NCBI GenBank assembly: GCA_037389465.1
Contig: JAZARR010000153.1
Location: 4,635,001 to 4,699,000, forward strand
DNA length: 64,000 bases
Reading direction: 5' to 3'
Origin: Baylisascaris procyonis
Taxonomy: Eukaryota > Nematoda > Chromadorea > Rhabditida > Ascarididae
Both the position numbers and the translations under genes were made by a program. The notes beneath the pieces are model-generated. The model was given only the letters and a program-made list of their open reading frames with translations, was not told the origin of the DNA and did not search any database. Shown here one piece after another: positions 13,171-24,985 of this stretch (positions are counted from its first letter, which is position 1; the number at the start of each line of letters is the position of its first letter).

Positions 13171-16100
13171 ATGTTTTGGCGCACATGTACCGTGTTTGTG
13201 ATCCTCTCAAATCTCATTTCATTCATTGCTGCGATCGGCGAGGATGATCTCGTCACGCTACCAAATGTCACTTTCAGTTACAACTTCAAATCATATAGTG
13301 GTTATCTCTATGGAGATGCAACAGGAACTTATAAATTGTTTTACTGGTAAAGGTTTTTATCGCATTATGTAAAACATTTATTCAGTTGTTAATTTCATAT
13401 TACATTAAAGTCTGATTATTCGCATAAAATAATATGCAAATTTACAGTTTTTTATTTGTTTGGCTGAGAAATCGACTGAATATATAAAAGGCACTCAAAT
13501 AAGGTTGAATGAATTTCGACTCAGTGAATGAGGGAACATAGACTGTTATGTGTGGTAGAGCCTTCGGCAAGCTCTAACAGATATACTGCGAGAAGCAGTC
13601 AACCAATAGTAATTACACATTTTCGGGTGAATTCAGCACAGCTGTCATACTATAGTATCGAATGCAAAGGTGGTGAGAAGAATCACAGATTGTAGAATCT
13701 AAAATTTTTCATACAATCGTTGATCAATGCGATTTTGTTTTATACAAGTCGATTCAATTATCAGCTAGGCCCGTCGCCAAACTGCTCTCTTCTCGATTGT
13801 AGACCTGCAATAACAAATATAGAAAAAGGTTGGAAGCAATCTATTCATCTAATATTAAGCTCGTTTGCATCATACTGATAAGATGTGATGTTTGTGATAA
13901 GAAAGACGCAATAAACGTAAAAAAGCAATGGAATAAAGTTTATACTGCATAGACAATTTCGAATTGTAAAATGATCGTCAGTGGGTGAAATGCTTGACTC
14001 ATCGATTATCTTATCGGTAGTCCTATAAAGTTCCTTTATCTTGAAACAGAGAAAAGGGAATGAGAGGGTGAGCCATGAAACAAGAAGTAGGCCTAGTCGT
14101 CACTTTAGAAAACTTTTTAACAGACTCTATTGTAGCACACTTATAGGTTAGCAGAATCCCAAGGAAATCCCGCCACTGATCCCCTATTACTATGGTTAAA
14201 TGGCGGTCCCGGATGCAGTTCATTAGGAGGCGCTTTCGAGGAGCTAGGTCCGTTTTATGTGAATCGTGACGGCCATTCACTTTATGAGAATATCTATGCT
14301 TGGAATAAGGTAAGTGAACAAACATCAGTGTTTTGTGATTAATGAGCAAATTTGAATAAACGAATTCCATTTTAGAAAAGCGCCGATCGTAGGGTGTGGC
14401 GTGGTATTAGCGCATTTTTCCATGAATGTGCTCATAATAATTTCTTCATTCATGAAGAATCAATCAAATAATCCTTCAATAAAATTATACTTTTCTACTT
14501 AGGAACAATCCGTTTATAAAAATTTCGGACTCAATAAAGTAGTGCAGTGGTGAGGAAATGATGCGTTAATTATACCACGAATCGCATACGGCATGAAAAA
14601 TTTCGAGTTGTTTGTTCAATAATCTTTTTATTATTGAGTTGCAAAGTAATTTATCGTTTTTGTCCGTTAACGAGGAACTTATGCACGTGCACGTGAACAC
14701 CACAAGCACGAAGTGTTATAAAAAATATTCCGATTCCCGAGCCAATTTACGAGCCTTGAAAGCATTTATGGTTGCATAAGGCGTACGTTTGCACTGTGCT
14801 ATGTTTCTCTAGTATCATCGCTGAGAATCGACAAAGAGAGAGAGGAGGGAGAGAGAAAGAGAGAGAAACCGAAAGACATCGGTTGTCGAAACTGACGTCA
14901 CAGTGATCTTAGACGTTGTGCACAAGTGCCGTTCCTTTCTGATGACGTACAATGTGTCTGAAGGTGATGTGAATTAGTATTTTGGAAGTCATCTCGGAAT
15001 AATCAAGTGGATATAAATGCAAAATTATTCAAGGCTATGATCCTGAAATTACAGAATGCGAACGTCTTATTTCTGGAATCACCGGCTGGTGTTGGCTTCT
15101 CATATCTCACTACCGATGTGAACGCCTTTGATGCCAGGGGAGATGACGCTACAGCAGGTTTTGCATACATGTTTAACAGAAATAACGTATAGAAGGGCGT
15201 AGGAATAGTCTTTAGCAGTGCGTGAAGTTCTTTGTCCTCTGTTTTGACCTCGAATAATTACTCCAGAATTTCAATCAATTTTTCACTGATTCTGGTTATA
15301 AACAACAGTAGTCAAAAATTGGATAGATGATTGGTTAATGAAAGCTTTTTTAGCTGCAACAGTCGTACAAGCGGATTATTAGTGCGAATTAAAGAGTGTT
15401 TAATTTATTTTCAGAAGCAAATTTTAACGCACTCAACGATTTTTTTACACGAGTTCATCCGATCTACAAAAACCGAACATTCTTCATCACCGGAGAATCG
15501 TATGCGGGAATCTATTTGCCAACTCTTGCTCGTCTCATTGTTCGTAGTATTAATGCGAATAACTTCAGCAACCCCAATTTTCAGGTGGGTTGTTTTTCAG
15601 CCTCGAGAACAGTTGCTTTTTTGGTAAGTCGTCTAGCCATTGCTCGTATATGAAATTATGTGTTCTGGGCTCTCAACAACAATGCTCAATGAAACCTCAA
15701 CGGGCCCTGAAGAATGATCACCCCTAATTCACCTTGAAGATGTGTGAAAGGCGTCAAAATTGCTGGAGGCTACGTGAAAAAAAAATCTTCATAGTCACTT
15801 ATATGTCCGTAAGGCAAACGATAAGCGCCGTTTTCTATGCGAATTCGTTTCCGCTCTTTTTATGACTACTACTTCCGACAAATTCTCCATAATTTAGTTA
15901 ATAGTTTTTGGATGAGTCGATTGCTTTAAGCAAAGAATTAATGTTGTATTTCACATTAAAAAATCTCCTAATGATATCTCGCATCATTCATGTCAATGTT
16001 TGTTTCGTAAAGGTCGGCATGAAATCCGCACCCTCCGATAACCATAGGTGAAAAGAGAAATTCTTTAGGGTGTAGCAATAGGAAATGGTTGGATGAATGT

Positions 16101-19100
16101 ACCACTTCAAACGAATTCATATCTGGTTTGGACCAACTATCATGGCATCATTGGAGTTGAGTAAGTAAAACTATTTCTTGTTCTTAAATGCAACTTCCCA
16201 AGAAAAAACCCACCTAATGAGAAGACGTTCAAGGAATTATATTTCTAGACTGGATATCAGATCTAATTCTGCTGCATTGCCGCAAAGCAACTTTTGGATC
16301 GCATATTTCAGGATTAGTGATGATCACCTTAATTGTTTCAATACAGATTTCATTTGAATCATTTGAATGTCATTGTTCATTTCAAATGAGAGAAAATTTT
16401 TTCAAATAAGTAAAAGATCGTAGAATAGTTGGATGGGAATTTTTCACAAGAGGTTTTCAGATTCTAATAATAAGCAAAAATAATAACTGTTTTACGATAA
16501 CATGCAAATATAAGCACTATTTTTATATGATTCCGCGTATGAATTCTTCAAGAAAGCTTTATTTGAAAAGCCAAACGCCAGTTCATTTGATATGATTCTT
16601 TTCAGCGAATGGAGGGAAATAAGGAGTGCATGTTGTCAGAACAATTCCGATGTGGATACGTGTGATTTTTATGGTCAAATGCTTCAGGATGTAAAAACAT
16701 CGAAAACAGCTAAAGTCGTGAATAGTTGCTGGAATTTGGTTAGTCTCGTTGATGTTCGGCTTCGATCGTACTGCTGCAAAAATACATAACTTCTGAAAAC
16801 TCAACAGTTTGAGATTTAGAGAGTCTGATACGCTGTGTCTATCAATTTCTATCCGATCATCGAAACAGTTGAGCAATTTTCATGTGCCCAATAAAAATAT
16901 AAATCAGTTATTCCTGAGTTCTGGATGTGGCGCAGGACAAATCAGACTCTATAATTTTCTGAAAAGAATATTTCGTTATTGTTTCGAACTATTGGTGTTG
17001 CTCATAGCTCAAGTCGAAAAAAAAATTTTACTGCAACCAATAGCCGCTATTCTAAAATCATTTCATTATGCATTTGTTGATTGCTTGCTAAATATGCTGT
17101 TCACTCATTTTATATGCCTTGAATTTGATTGCATCGTCTTCTAATATTTGAGTGAATGCGATAAAATAATTGAAAAATAATCTCATTTTCATCTTTATGC
17201 AGCTGTATAAAAATAAATTCTCTAAAATACTTCCAAAAACTGTTTGTTTGAGCAGTGGTAATAATTCAGCATAGATCATGAATCAAATCTTAGCACTCTA
17301 ACCTTATTTATTCGTGTCTGGCAAATTCTAGACGTAGGCAGGAACATTTGAGAGCCACAATTGAATAAATTGCTCTAATAGAAACGAATATGTTTGAAGA
17401 ATAGTTCACAGAGATATTTTGCTACCGGAAACGTATTTTTTCAGTTATTTTCAATTCATTTTCAGGTGGAGCCGTTCTATTATTTGCCCGGAAAGTGAGT
17501 ATTCGTTTTTATGAGTTTCTTTGTTGCGGTAACTTCCGATTAGAGTTCTGCTACTCTAAGCCCCATAATGGCCATAACACTATAATCGCATCGTTCATAT
17601 TAAAGTGCGAATGATTTGGCATTTGTCATCATTTCATCCTATATCATTCGCTAGTTCTCCATCGCTTTTGTGGTAGCCTTCGTGCTTCCAATCAATGAAA
17701 TCCGCGTGAATTCATTTACACTTATCGAACCACATATATCTTTTGCACAGAACGCTTTTTGGCAGATCTCAATATCTTTTATTATCAATATTATTAGCCG
17801 GAAATTGCTTTCAATCGGATCCAAATAATAGCAGCATTCTAATGTGCTACACTAATGAACTCATAAATTTTTATTTTCATTCCCCATTTTGCATATATCA
17901 GTTATTGTTTATTATAGATTCTACACCTCGCGGCCTGATTATTGCTCATTTCAGCGCTTTGGTGATCAACATTCGCATTTAAAAGTGGACTCAATTTTAA
18001 GTTTCTTTTTGCATATCCAGCTGACTTCAATAAATTCATCTCGCCAAAAATGGGAATGAATTTTCTCCTTTTTTTCAGCCAATCGAATATTTTCACACCA
18101 TTTTTAAAGTCATCGATGAATTGCAATTTGCAGTTATGATCCATACAATTTCTATCAAGACTGCTATCAAAGAACATCGTTACGAAAAGCAGGAAATTTC
18201 TACCGACGAGCGATACTAGCAGAAGCAGGGGCACTGAACACTGCCGTAAGCCGATATTTTTACAACAGCTATAATACTGAAACAACAATATGTATGTTGA
18301 GGAAGTGACCAATAAAATATTGACCACGTGAAATGACCGCTAGAAGTTCGATTTCCTTCTTCAGCGTTTAATTTTGTCTCTAAAAATCATCGATGTGATA
18401 AATTCTTCTCATATAGGAATGTCCTCAACAGGAAAGCACTCTAAATTTGTTCTTAAAATAAATTCCACACAATACTTCTGAGAACGGTGAAAATACTCGC
18501 ATAATTTCATTTTCTGTTCCCAAAGAAACGACATTCTTAATTGTCCTTTCGAGTGAATTTTTAAATGGTTGGAATTTTTCAAGGCTGATCTCAATTACGA
18601 TTCGACGGACAACCAGAATGGATTTCCATGTTGGGATGATGACGTCACTCATGCCTACTTCAATCAGCTTGAAGTTATGAAAGCCCTTCACATCGATGAT
18701 GTTTGGATACAAGGCAGAAGAGTACACTGGGAAGTGTGCAAGTGAGCATCTGAATAGATTGACCCGCTTCAAATGATAGTTTTTCATCTTTTCAGCAGCA
18801 GTAAATCGTGAAAGTTTATGCTCAGCATTCCTCTTGGAGGCATATAAGAAGCATTTATCGTGCAACTTCTGCACCCAATTATTTCATGGTTGTGTTAAAA
18901 TTGCACAGTGGCAGAATCGTGTTCAAATAATGGCGCATAGAAAAGGAATTATGGAATAATCAAATATTAGAATTCCTCCACTTCCGCCTTACTGCTTTTT
19001 TTTATTGGAAAATGGTGAAAATTGCACCCTTTGAGTAAAATTTCATTTCATTGTCTGAATTATTTTCGTCTTCTCTGAACTTTCAACAAAAAAAAAAAAA

Positions 19101-22100
19101 AACAATTCTTGCACTCCTATTTCCAACGAGTAGCGAATTTTAATGATCCTTTTCCTTCTTAGAAAGTAGAATATGCTAACATATTCATATAGCCATATAT
19201 ATATATAGCCGAAGCATTCTTATATTTTCGAAGTTCTTCTCAATCTTTAGAAGGCCAACACGCTAGCATGCATATGTATTGTCCACTTGGCGAAAGCGTT
19301 GTTTTTATGATAGAATATTCTTGAAAACAATATTTGTTCGTTAACAAATTTGGAAAAAAATTCATTGGTAATGACAAGTTCACCATCAGTTTTCTGTTGA
19401 TATCATCACCAATTATCGCTCTTCAGCATAACTTTTCAGCATTCTTAGGCGGCAATTTTCAGTAATCAGCTCAACTTCCTATATGTTCGTGAATATACTG
19501 ATACAACTGACGTTTTCGTGGATATTATCAATGAAGTTAAGGTAATGTGACATTGCAATATGAACTTCTTTAAAATGCAGATTGTTGAACAATAAGTAAT
19601 TATCGTTTTAATGCAATCAACCATCGATCTGGTGCAACTCGCTTCTATGGACCCAAATGTATTACACTACGTCGCAGAGAGATAAACCATAACTTTAAAA
19701 TATAATTGAATATATCAAGCGACATGAGTGAATGCTACCTATCACATCTCGCAATGAGAAGGGATTTCTAAAAACGTTGAGTTCAGCGTCAACAAAACAG
19801 GATGCCTCGATCACTTACTCCGAACAGTAAACTGCAATCAGAAAAAGACGAATCGGCAGCGGACAACTTTATGTAGTCACTCGACAGGAAATTGGGAAGA
19901 AAAGATATAGCACTCTTTTTGGCTTAGAGATAGCACTCTGAGCACGAAAATGAGTAAGCTGCAGGGTAGAGAGCGATTTGGCATGGAGAAGAACACTAGG
20001 GAGCTGGAACTCCATCTTAAAACAATTTGATAAGGGTCTATGTCGAATAAACAGATAAAACAATATGCCAAGGAAAGGAGGGATGGGGGGGGGGAGGGGA
20101 GAAGGAGAGGGGAATTGAAGAATGAGCCAAAAAATGCTACAGAACGTACGGGGCCTAGGGTTTTGAGAACTCACTCTTTCGTGCACCATCTGGCTGCACT
20201 GCACCACGATATATCACTTACTAGTTACAAACCTCTCTGCACCATACTCTTCTGATCTGAATATATTTTGGGAACTCAGTTTCTGAACTGGCTCCGCCCT
20301 GGCCAATTTTTTCTCAATGTGACGCTTTGGTGGGCACCTTCTCTGCCTTCGGTGCTTTTAAACATCTTAATTTCTTGTCCGGCTCGGATCTGGCCATTCA
20401 CCTCATCCGTGTTGGTCTCTAGCTCTACCCATGGCTACACGCCTCAAATCAGCTCATATTATATCTACGTATAATAGTGCAATACGCTGTAGTATATGTG
20501 AACCTCTCGTTCGGCGAGCATTATTAGAGAGATGAATAAAGAAATCACCTCTGCAGATTCCCGATTTTCGAATTCTGATCTATAATGGTGACTTGGATAC
20601 GGTATGCGATTTCCTTGGCGATGCATGGCATATTAGCGCACTCGCAAAACAACTTCGCATGCAGGTTAATGCAACACTTGTAATACGTCTCAAATTGAAT
20701 GTTGTAAGGAATGCACAGTTTTTTCTACATTTTTGTAGTCGCCACATGGACCGAATTTAAAATTCTTCATTTGGTAAGCTGAATATTGCTTAATTTTTTT
20801 GGAAAGGTGAATATTTCCAGCATCAGATCGAAGTTCAGAATTAGCAGTATTACGACGAGTCTACTGGTGAATTTTTCTCAAAGTCTGTTCGTAGAACTCA
20901 AAATATTTTTCTCAAAAAAAATGTAAGGCAGAGATAGTGATTTCATTGCTCTTTGCGAAATCTTCAAGCAGCTCTCGTGCTGACAAAGATACGAGGAATT
21001 GTCAACGCGTAAATCATGGATTACATTTTCGTTCACTTCAATGTTTGACTTATTCATCTTATTTCGTCTTGCTTTATTAATAGTATAATAAACTCCTCTT
21101 GAATGTAAAGAAAATTCGCCGAAGAAAAGCTGACATAGAAAACACTGAATTGCGAACTTTCTGTGTAGGCACTGGACAGCTTCAAGTAAAAAGGGTGACT
21201 AAAAACTAAAAGAAATGCGCTGACATTTGAAATAATGAACTTCGTGAGCGTCGAAATTTCCGGGGAAGGGCCTTGAGCTGCCTTCAAAACTAGTGAAATT
21301 CTGGGACTTAGATTTCAAGCCCATCAAAGTCGGGTTTTCCAGACTTTTGAGAAGATAGGATGTTCAATCCTCAAGAAAAAACTGTCTTATGGGCCAACAC
21401 GACTGCGAGCATACAACCTTCTTGTTCTGGGAATTCAAGGAACAAGAAACCATGTTTTCAGTGAATATGACGATGCACCCAAGTCAACCTTATCAAACAT
21501 ACGCATATTCAGTGATTGTTACTGAAATGTTATGTCAAGTTTCCGGGGAAGATTAAAACCCAACCGACACAAATACAATTCAGGGAATGCTGTACAATTC
21601 CACTTCAAATTGCTCAGTTACTCAGAAATCAATCAAATAAACTTATCAAAAGCGTCTCTTCCTGTTGTTTTCGACTATAAGCAATTCTGTTTTCGCAAAT
21701 GTGCAATTACAGTCCACTAAACGACTTCAATGGAGTTTCCGCAATCAGCTCGTTGGCTTCGTTCAACGGTACTACAATAATCGTACCGCAATAGATGTAC
21801 TCACGATCAAGGTTGGTTTTCTGATCGTAAATCGTTCCATGAGGATTAAATAGATTAATACACAAAGATACTTCGTACAGAAATGCAAAAATATTTGTTA
21901 TATTCTGCAAAACAAAAGTTTTACACCTAAAACAATTATAATCATTGCTGCCTCAATGGAAGCTGTTCGATTAATTGAGCACAAGTGGTATTTGACATTG
22001 AAAATGATTTATTATGCATCCAAGTTCAATAATTTAGGAATTATTGATCTTTACCCACATATAAAAATGAAGTAAAATGGCTGTTATCTTTTAATGCATT

Positions 22101-24952
22101 AAATGAGTGGTGAAGAAATGATGAGAGCTTGAGTTTTTAAACGAAACGAGTGCCTTGCTTACTCTTCATTCATGTGTATTCTTCACTGACCAACCATTGT
22201 ATCGATTTTCGCTGTCGCCATTCTCCATATCGAGATGTTCGTGCGCGTAATCTCATAAGCTACGCTAAACATTAATTACACTTAGCAACTTTCAGTTTCA
22301 TCAGATAATGATAATCGATTCCCGTATATTTGTTTTGCCTGTTAAAGGATTTTATCGAAGGAAACAACCATCAGATCCATTGTATTGGGGATTTCCAATT
22401 CTATAAAAGTTGCATTGCAGGGGGCAGGACATTTTGTACCAAACGACAGACCGGGTCCTTCACTTCAAATGATCACAAATTTCATTCTGAATAGTGCCGA
22501 CTATTCGTCGACCAATGGATTCGATCCGACGCCACATTTTAATACAAATCGTGAGAATTTAAGTTGCTGCTTCAATAACTTGGGCATTTATTGCTCTCTC
22601 TCTGCATTTTCACTCGGTTTTTTCTATTTTATCATTTTGCTCGATTTATGCTTATTTACATTCACATTTCTTTTGATTAACTACGATAGCTGCTGGTAGT
22701 GATAATGGATATGAGGGTGGTTTAAGGGTGGTTTAACTGGTAGTGATAATGGATATGAGGGTGGTTTAAGGGTGGTTTAACTGGTAGTGATAATGGATAT
22801 GAGGGTGGTTTAAGGGTGGTTTAACTGGTAGTGATAATGGATATGAGGGTGGTTTAAGGGTGGTTTAACTGGTAGTGATAATGGATATGAGGGTGGTTTA
22901 AGGGTGGTTTAACTGGTAGTGATAATGGATATGAGGGTGGTTTAAGGGTGGTTTAACTGGTAGTGATAATGGATATGAGGGTGGTTTAAGGGTGGTTTAA
23001 CTGGTAGTGATAATGGATATGAGGGTGGTTTAAGGGTGGTTTAACTGGTAGTGATAATGGATATGAGGGTGGTTTAAGGGTGGTTTAACTGGTAGTGATA
23101 ATGGATATGAGGGTGGTTTAAGGGTGGTTTAACTGGTAGTGATAATGGATATGAGGGTGGTTTAAGGGTGGTTTAACTGGTAGTGATAATGGATATGAGG
23201 GTGGTTTAAGGGTGGTTTAACTGGTAGTGATAATGGATGTGAGGGTGGTTTAAGGGTGGTTTAACTGGTAGTGATAATGGATATGAGGGTGGTTTAAGGG
23301 TGGTTTAACTGGTAGTGATAATGGATATGAGGGTGGTTTAAGGGTGGTTTAACTGGTAGTGATAATGGATATGAGGGTGGTTTAAGGGTGGTTTAACTGG
23401 TAGTGATAATGGATGTGAGGGTGGTTTAAGGGTGGTTTAACTGGTAGTGATAATGGATATGAGGGTGGTTTAAGGGTGGTTTAACTGGTAGTGATAATGG
23501 ATATGAGGGTGGTTTAAGGGTGGTTTAACTGGTAGTGATAATGGATATGAGGGTGGTTTAAGGGTGGTTTAACTGGTAGTGATAATGGATATGAGGGTGG
23601 TTTAAGGGTGGTTTAACTGGTAGTGATAATGGATGTGAGGGTGGTTTAAGGGTGGTTTAACTGGTAGTGATAATGGATATGAGGGTGGTTTAAGGGTGGT
23701 TTAACTGGTAGTGATAATGGATATGAGGGTGGTTTAAGGGTGGTTTAACTGGTAGTGATAATGGATATGAGGGTGGTTTAAGGGTGGTTTAACTGGTAGT
23801 GATAATGGATATGAGGGTGGTTTAAGGGTGGTTTAACTGGTAGTGATAATGGATGTGAGGGTGGTTTAAGGGTGGTTTAACTGGTAGTGATAATGGATAT
23901 GAGGGTGGTTTAAGGGTGGTTTAACTGGTAGTGATAATGGATATGAGGGTGGTTTAAGGGTGGTTTAACTGGTAGTGATAATGGATATGAGGGTGGTTTA
24001 AGGGTGGTTTAACTGGTAGTGATAATGGATATGAGGGTGGTTTAAGGGTGGTTTAACTGGTAGTGATAATGGATATGAGGGTGGTTTAAGGGTGGTTTAA
24101 CTGGTAGTGATAATGGATATGAGGGTGGTTTAAGGGTGGTTTAACTGGTAGTGATAATGGATATGAGGGTGGTTTAAGGGTGGTTTAACTGGTAGTGATA
24201 ATGGATATGAGGGTGGTTTAAGGGTGGTTTAACTGGTAGTGATAATGGATATGAGGGTGGTTTAAGGGTGGTTTAACTGGTAGTGATAATGGATATGAGG
24301 GTGGTTTAAGGGTGGTTTAACTGGTAGTGATAATGGATATGAGGGTGGTTTAAGGGTGGTTTAACTGGTAGTGATAATGGATATGAGGGTGGTTTAAGGG
24401 TGGTTTAACTGGTAGTGATAATGGATATGAGGGTGGTTTAAGGGTGGTTTAACTGGTAGTGATAATGGATATGAGGGTGGTTTAAGGGTGGTTTAACTGG
24501 TATTGATAATGGATATGAGGGTGGTTTAATTTCTAGGTATTGAAATTCTTATGGCATAGCTTCGTTTGATGAATAAATCCTGCTGTAAACTTCTAGGAAT
24601 ATAGTGTAAAAGCCATATCAAAAGTCCCTAAAGATAGAAGGGAGAAGCAATCACGATCTCAGGCATAATCAGCATTAATATTATAAAATGAAGTTCGGCA
24701 TTGATTGAATGCTACCGCAGTAACTCTCTCTAGGTTTGAGTTGAGCAGAGACATTATGCGTGATATATGCGCCTCTCAACATGTTGCAAATACCTTTCTA
24801 ATGGTGATATGATTATAAATGCTTCATTTGCAGCAACGACAGCTCCTTCATCGACGACCACGTCGAATTCAGCACCCCTCACAATCAAAGTAGAACGCTT
24901 CCTTGAATTCGGTCTTTTCGCGATTTCGCTCATTCTGTATAAATTCTTTTAA
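13171..24952 (+). CDS. Serine carboxypeptidase (peptidase S10), secreted or membrane-anchored
   Basis: Cathepsin A-like carboxypeptidase that removes C-terminal residues, probably in the lysosome or outside the cell. Fourteen exons join in phase to give 556 aa: 13171-13346, 14147-14309, 15055-15157, 15415-15584, 16069-16160, 16606-16738, 17466-17494, 18134-18245, 18584-18741, 19463-19541, 20557-20664, 21713-21811, 22421-22550, 24834-24952. Residues 1-22 form a signal peptide. [13 protein letters not shown] is the S10 substrate-binding signature, GESYAG holds the catalytic Ser (about 176), YNGDLDTVC the Asp region (about 417-419) and GAGHFVP the His (about 478). After the peptidase domain come a Thr/Ser-rich linker (about 518-531) and a hydrophobic end (about 540-556), suggesting a GPI signal or membrane tail. 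Exon 7 is only 29 nt. All catalytic residues are present, so it should be active. C. elegans has several related ctsa genes; I cannot choose the orthologue. Confidence 0.93.
22693..24529 (+). repeat. 44-bp minisatellite, about 42 copies, in the last intron of the carboxypeptidase
   Basis: A near-perfect tandem array with period 44: the unit starts CTGGTAGTGATAATGG and ends in two copies of GGGTGGTTTAA. Starts fall at 22693 + 44n; 41 full units are followed by a partial one that begins at 24497 with a G-to-T change. The main variant is GATAT to GATGT, in units 12, 16, 21 and 26 counted from 0 (starts 23221, 23397, 23617, 23837). The array lies between exons 13 and 14. It cannot be coding: each unit carries TAG, TGA and TAA back to back, and 44 is not a multiple of three. 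Confidence 0.97.
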
Positions 24953-24979
24953 TGTTAACCGAATGATGTGAAGTGCAGA

Positions 24980-24985
24980 AATAAA
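24980..24985 (+). terminator. Poly(A) signal of the carboxypeptidase
   Basis: AATAAA about 28 bases after the stop codon, in AT-rich sequence, suggesting a short 3' UTR. Confidence 0.5.

Noticed and set aside
22693..24529. CRISPR-like or coding repeat array
   Set aside because: There are no spacers; copies are directly adjacent, and stops occur in every frame, so it is a minisatellite.
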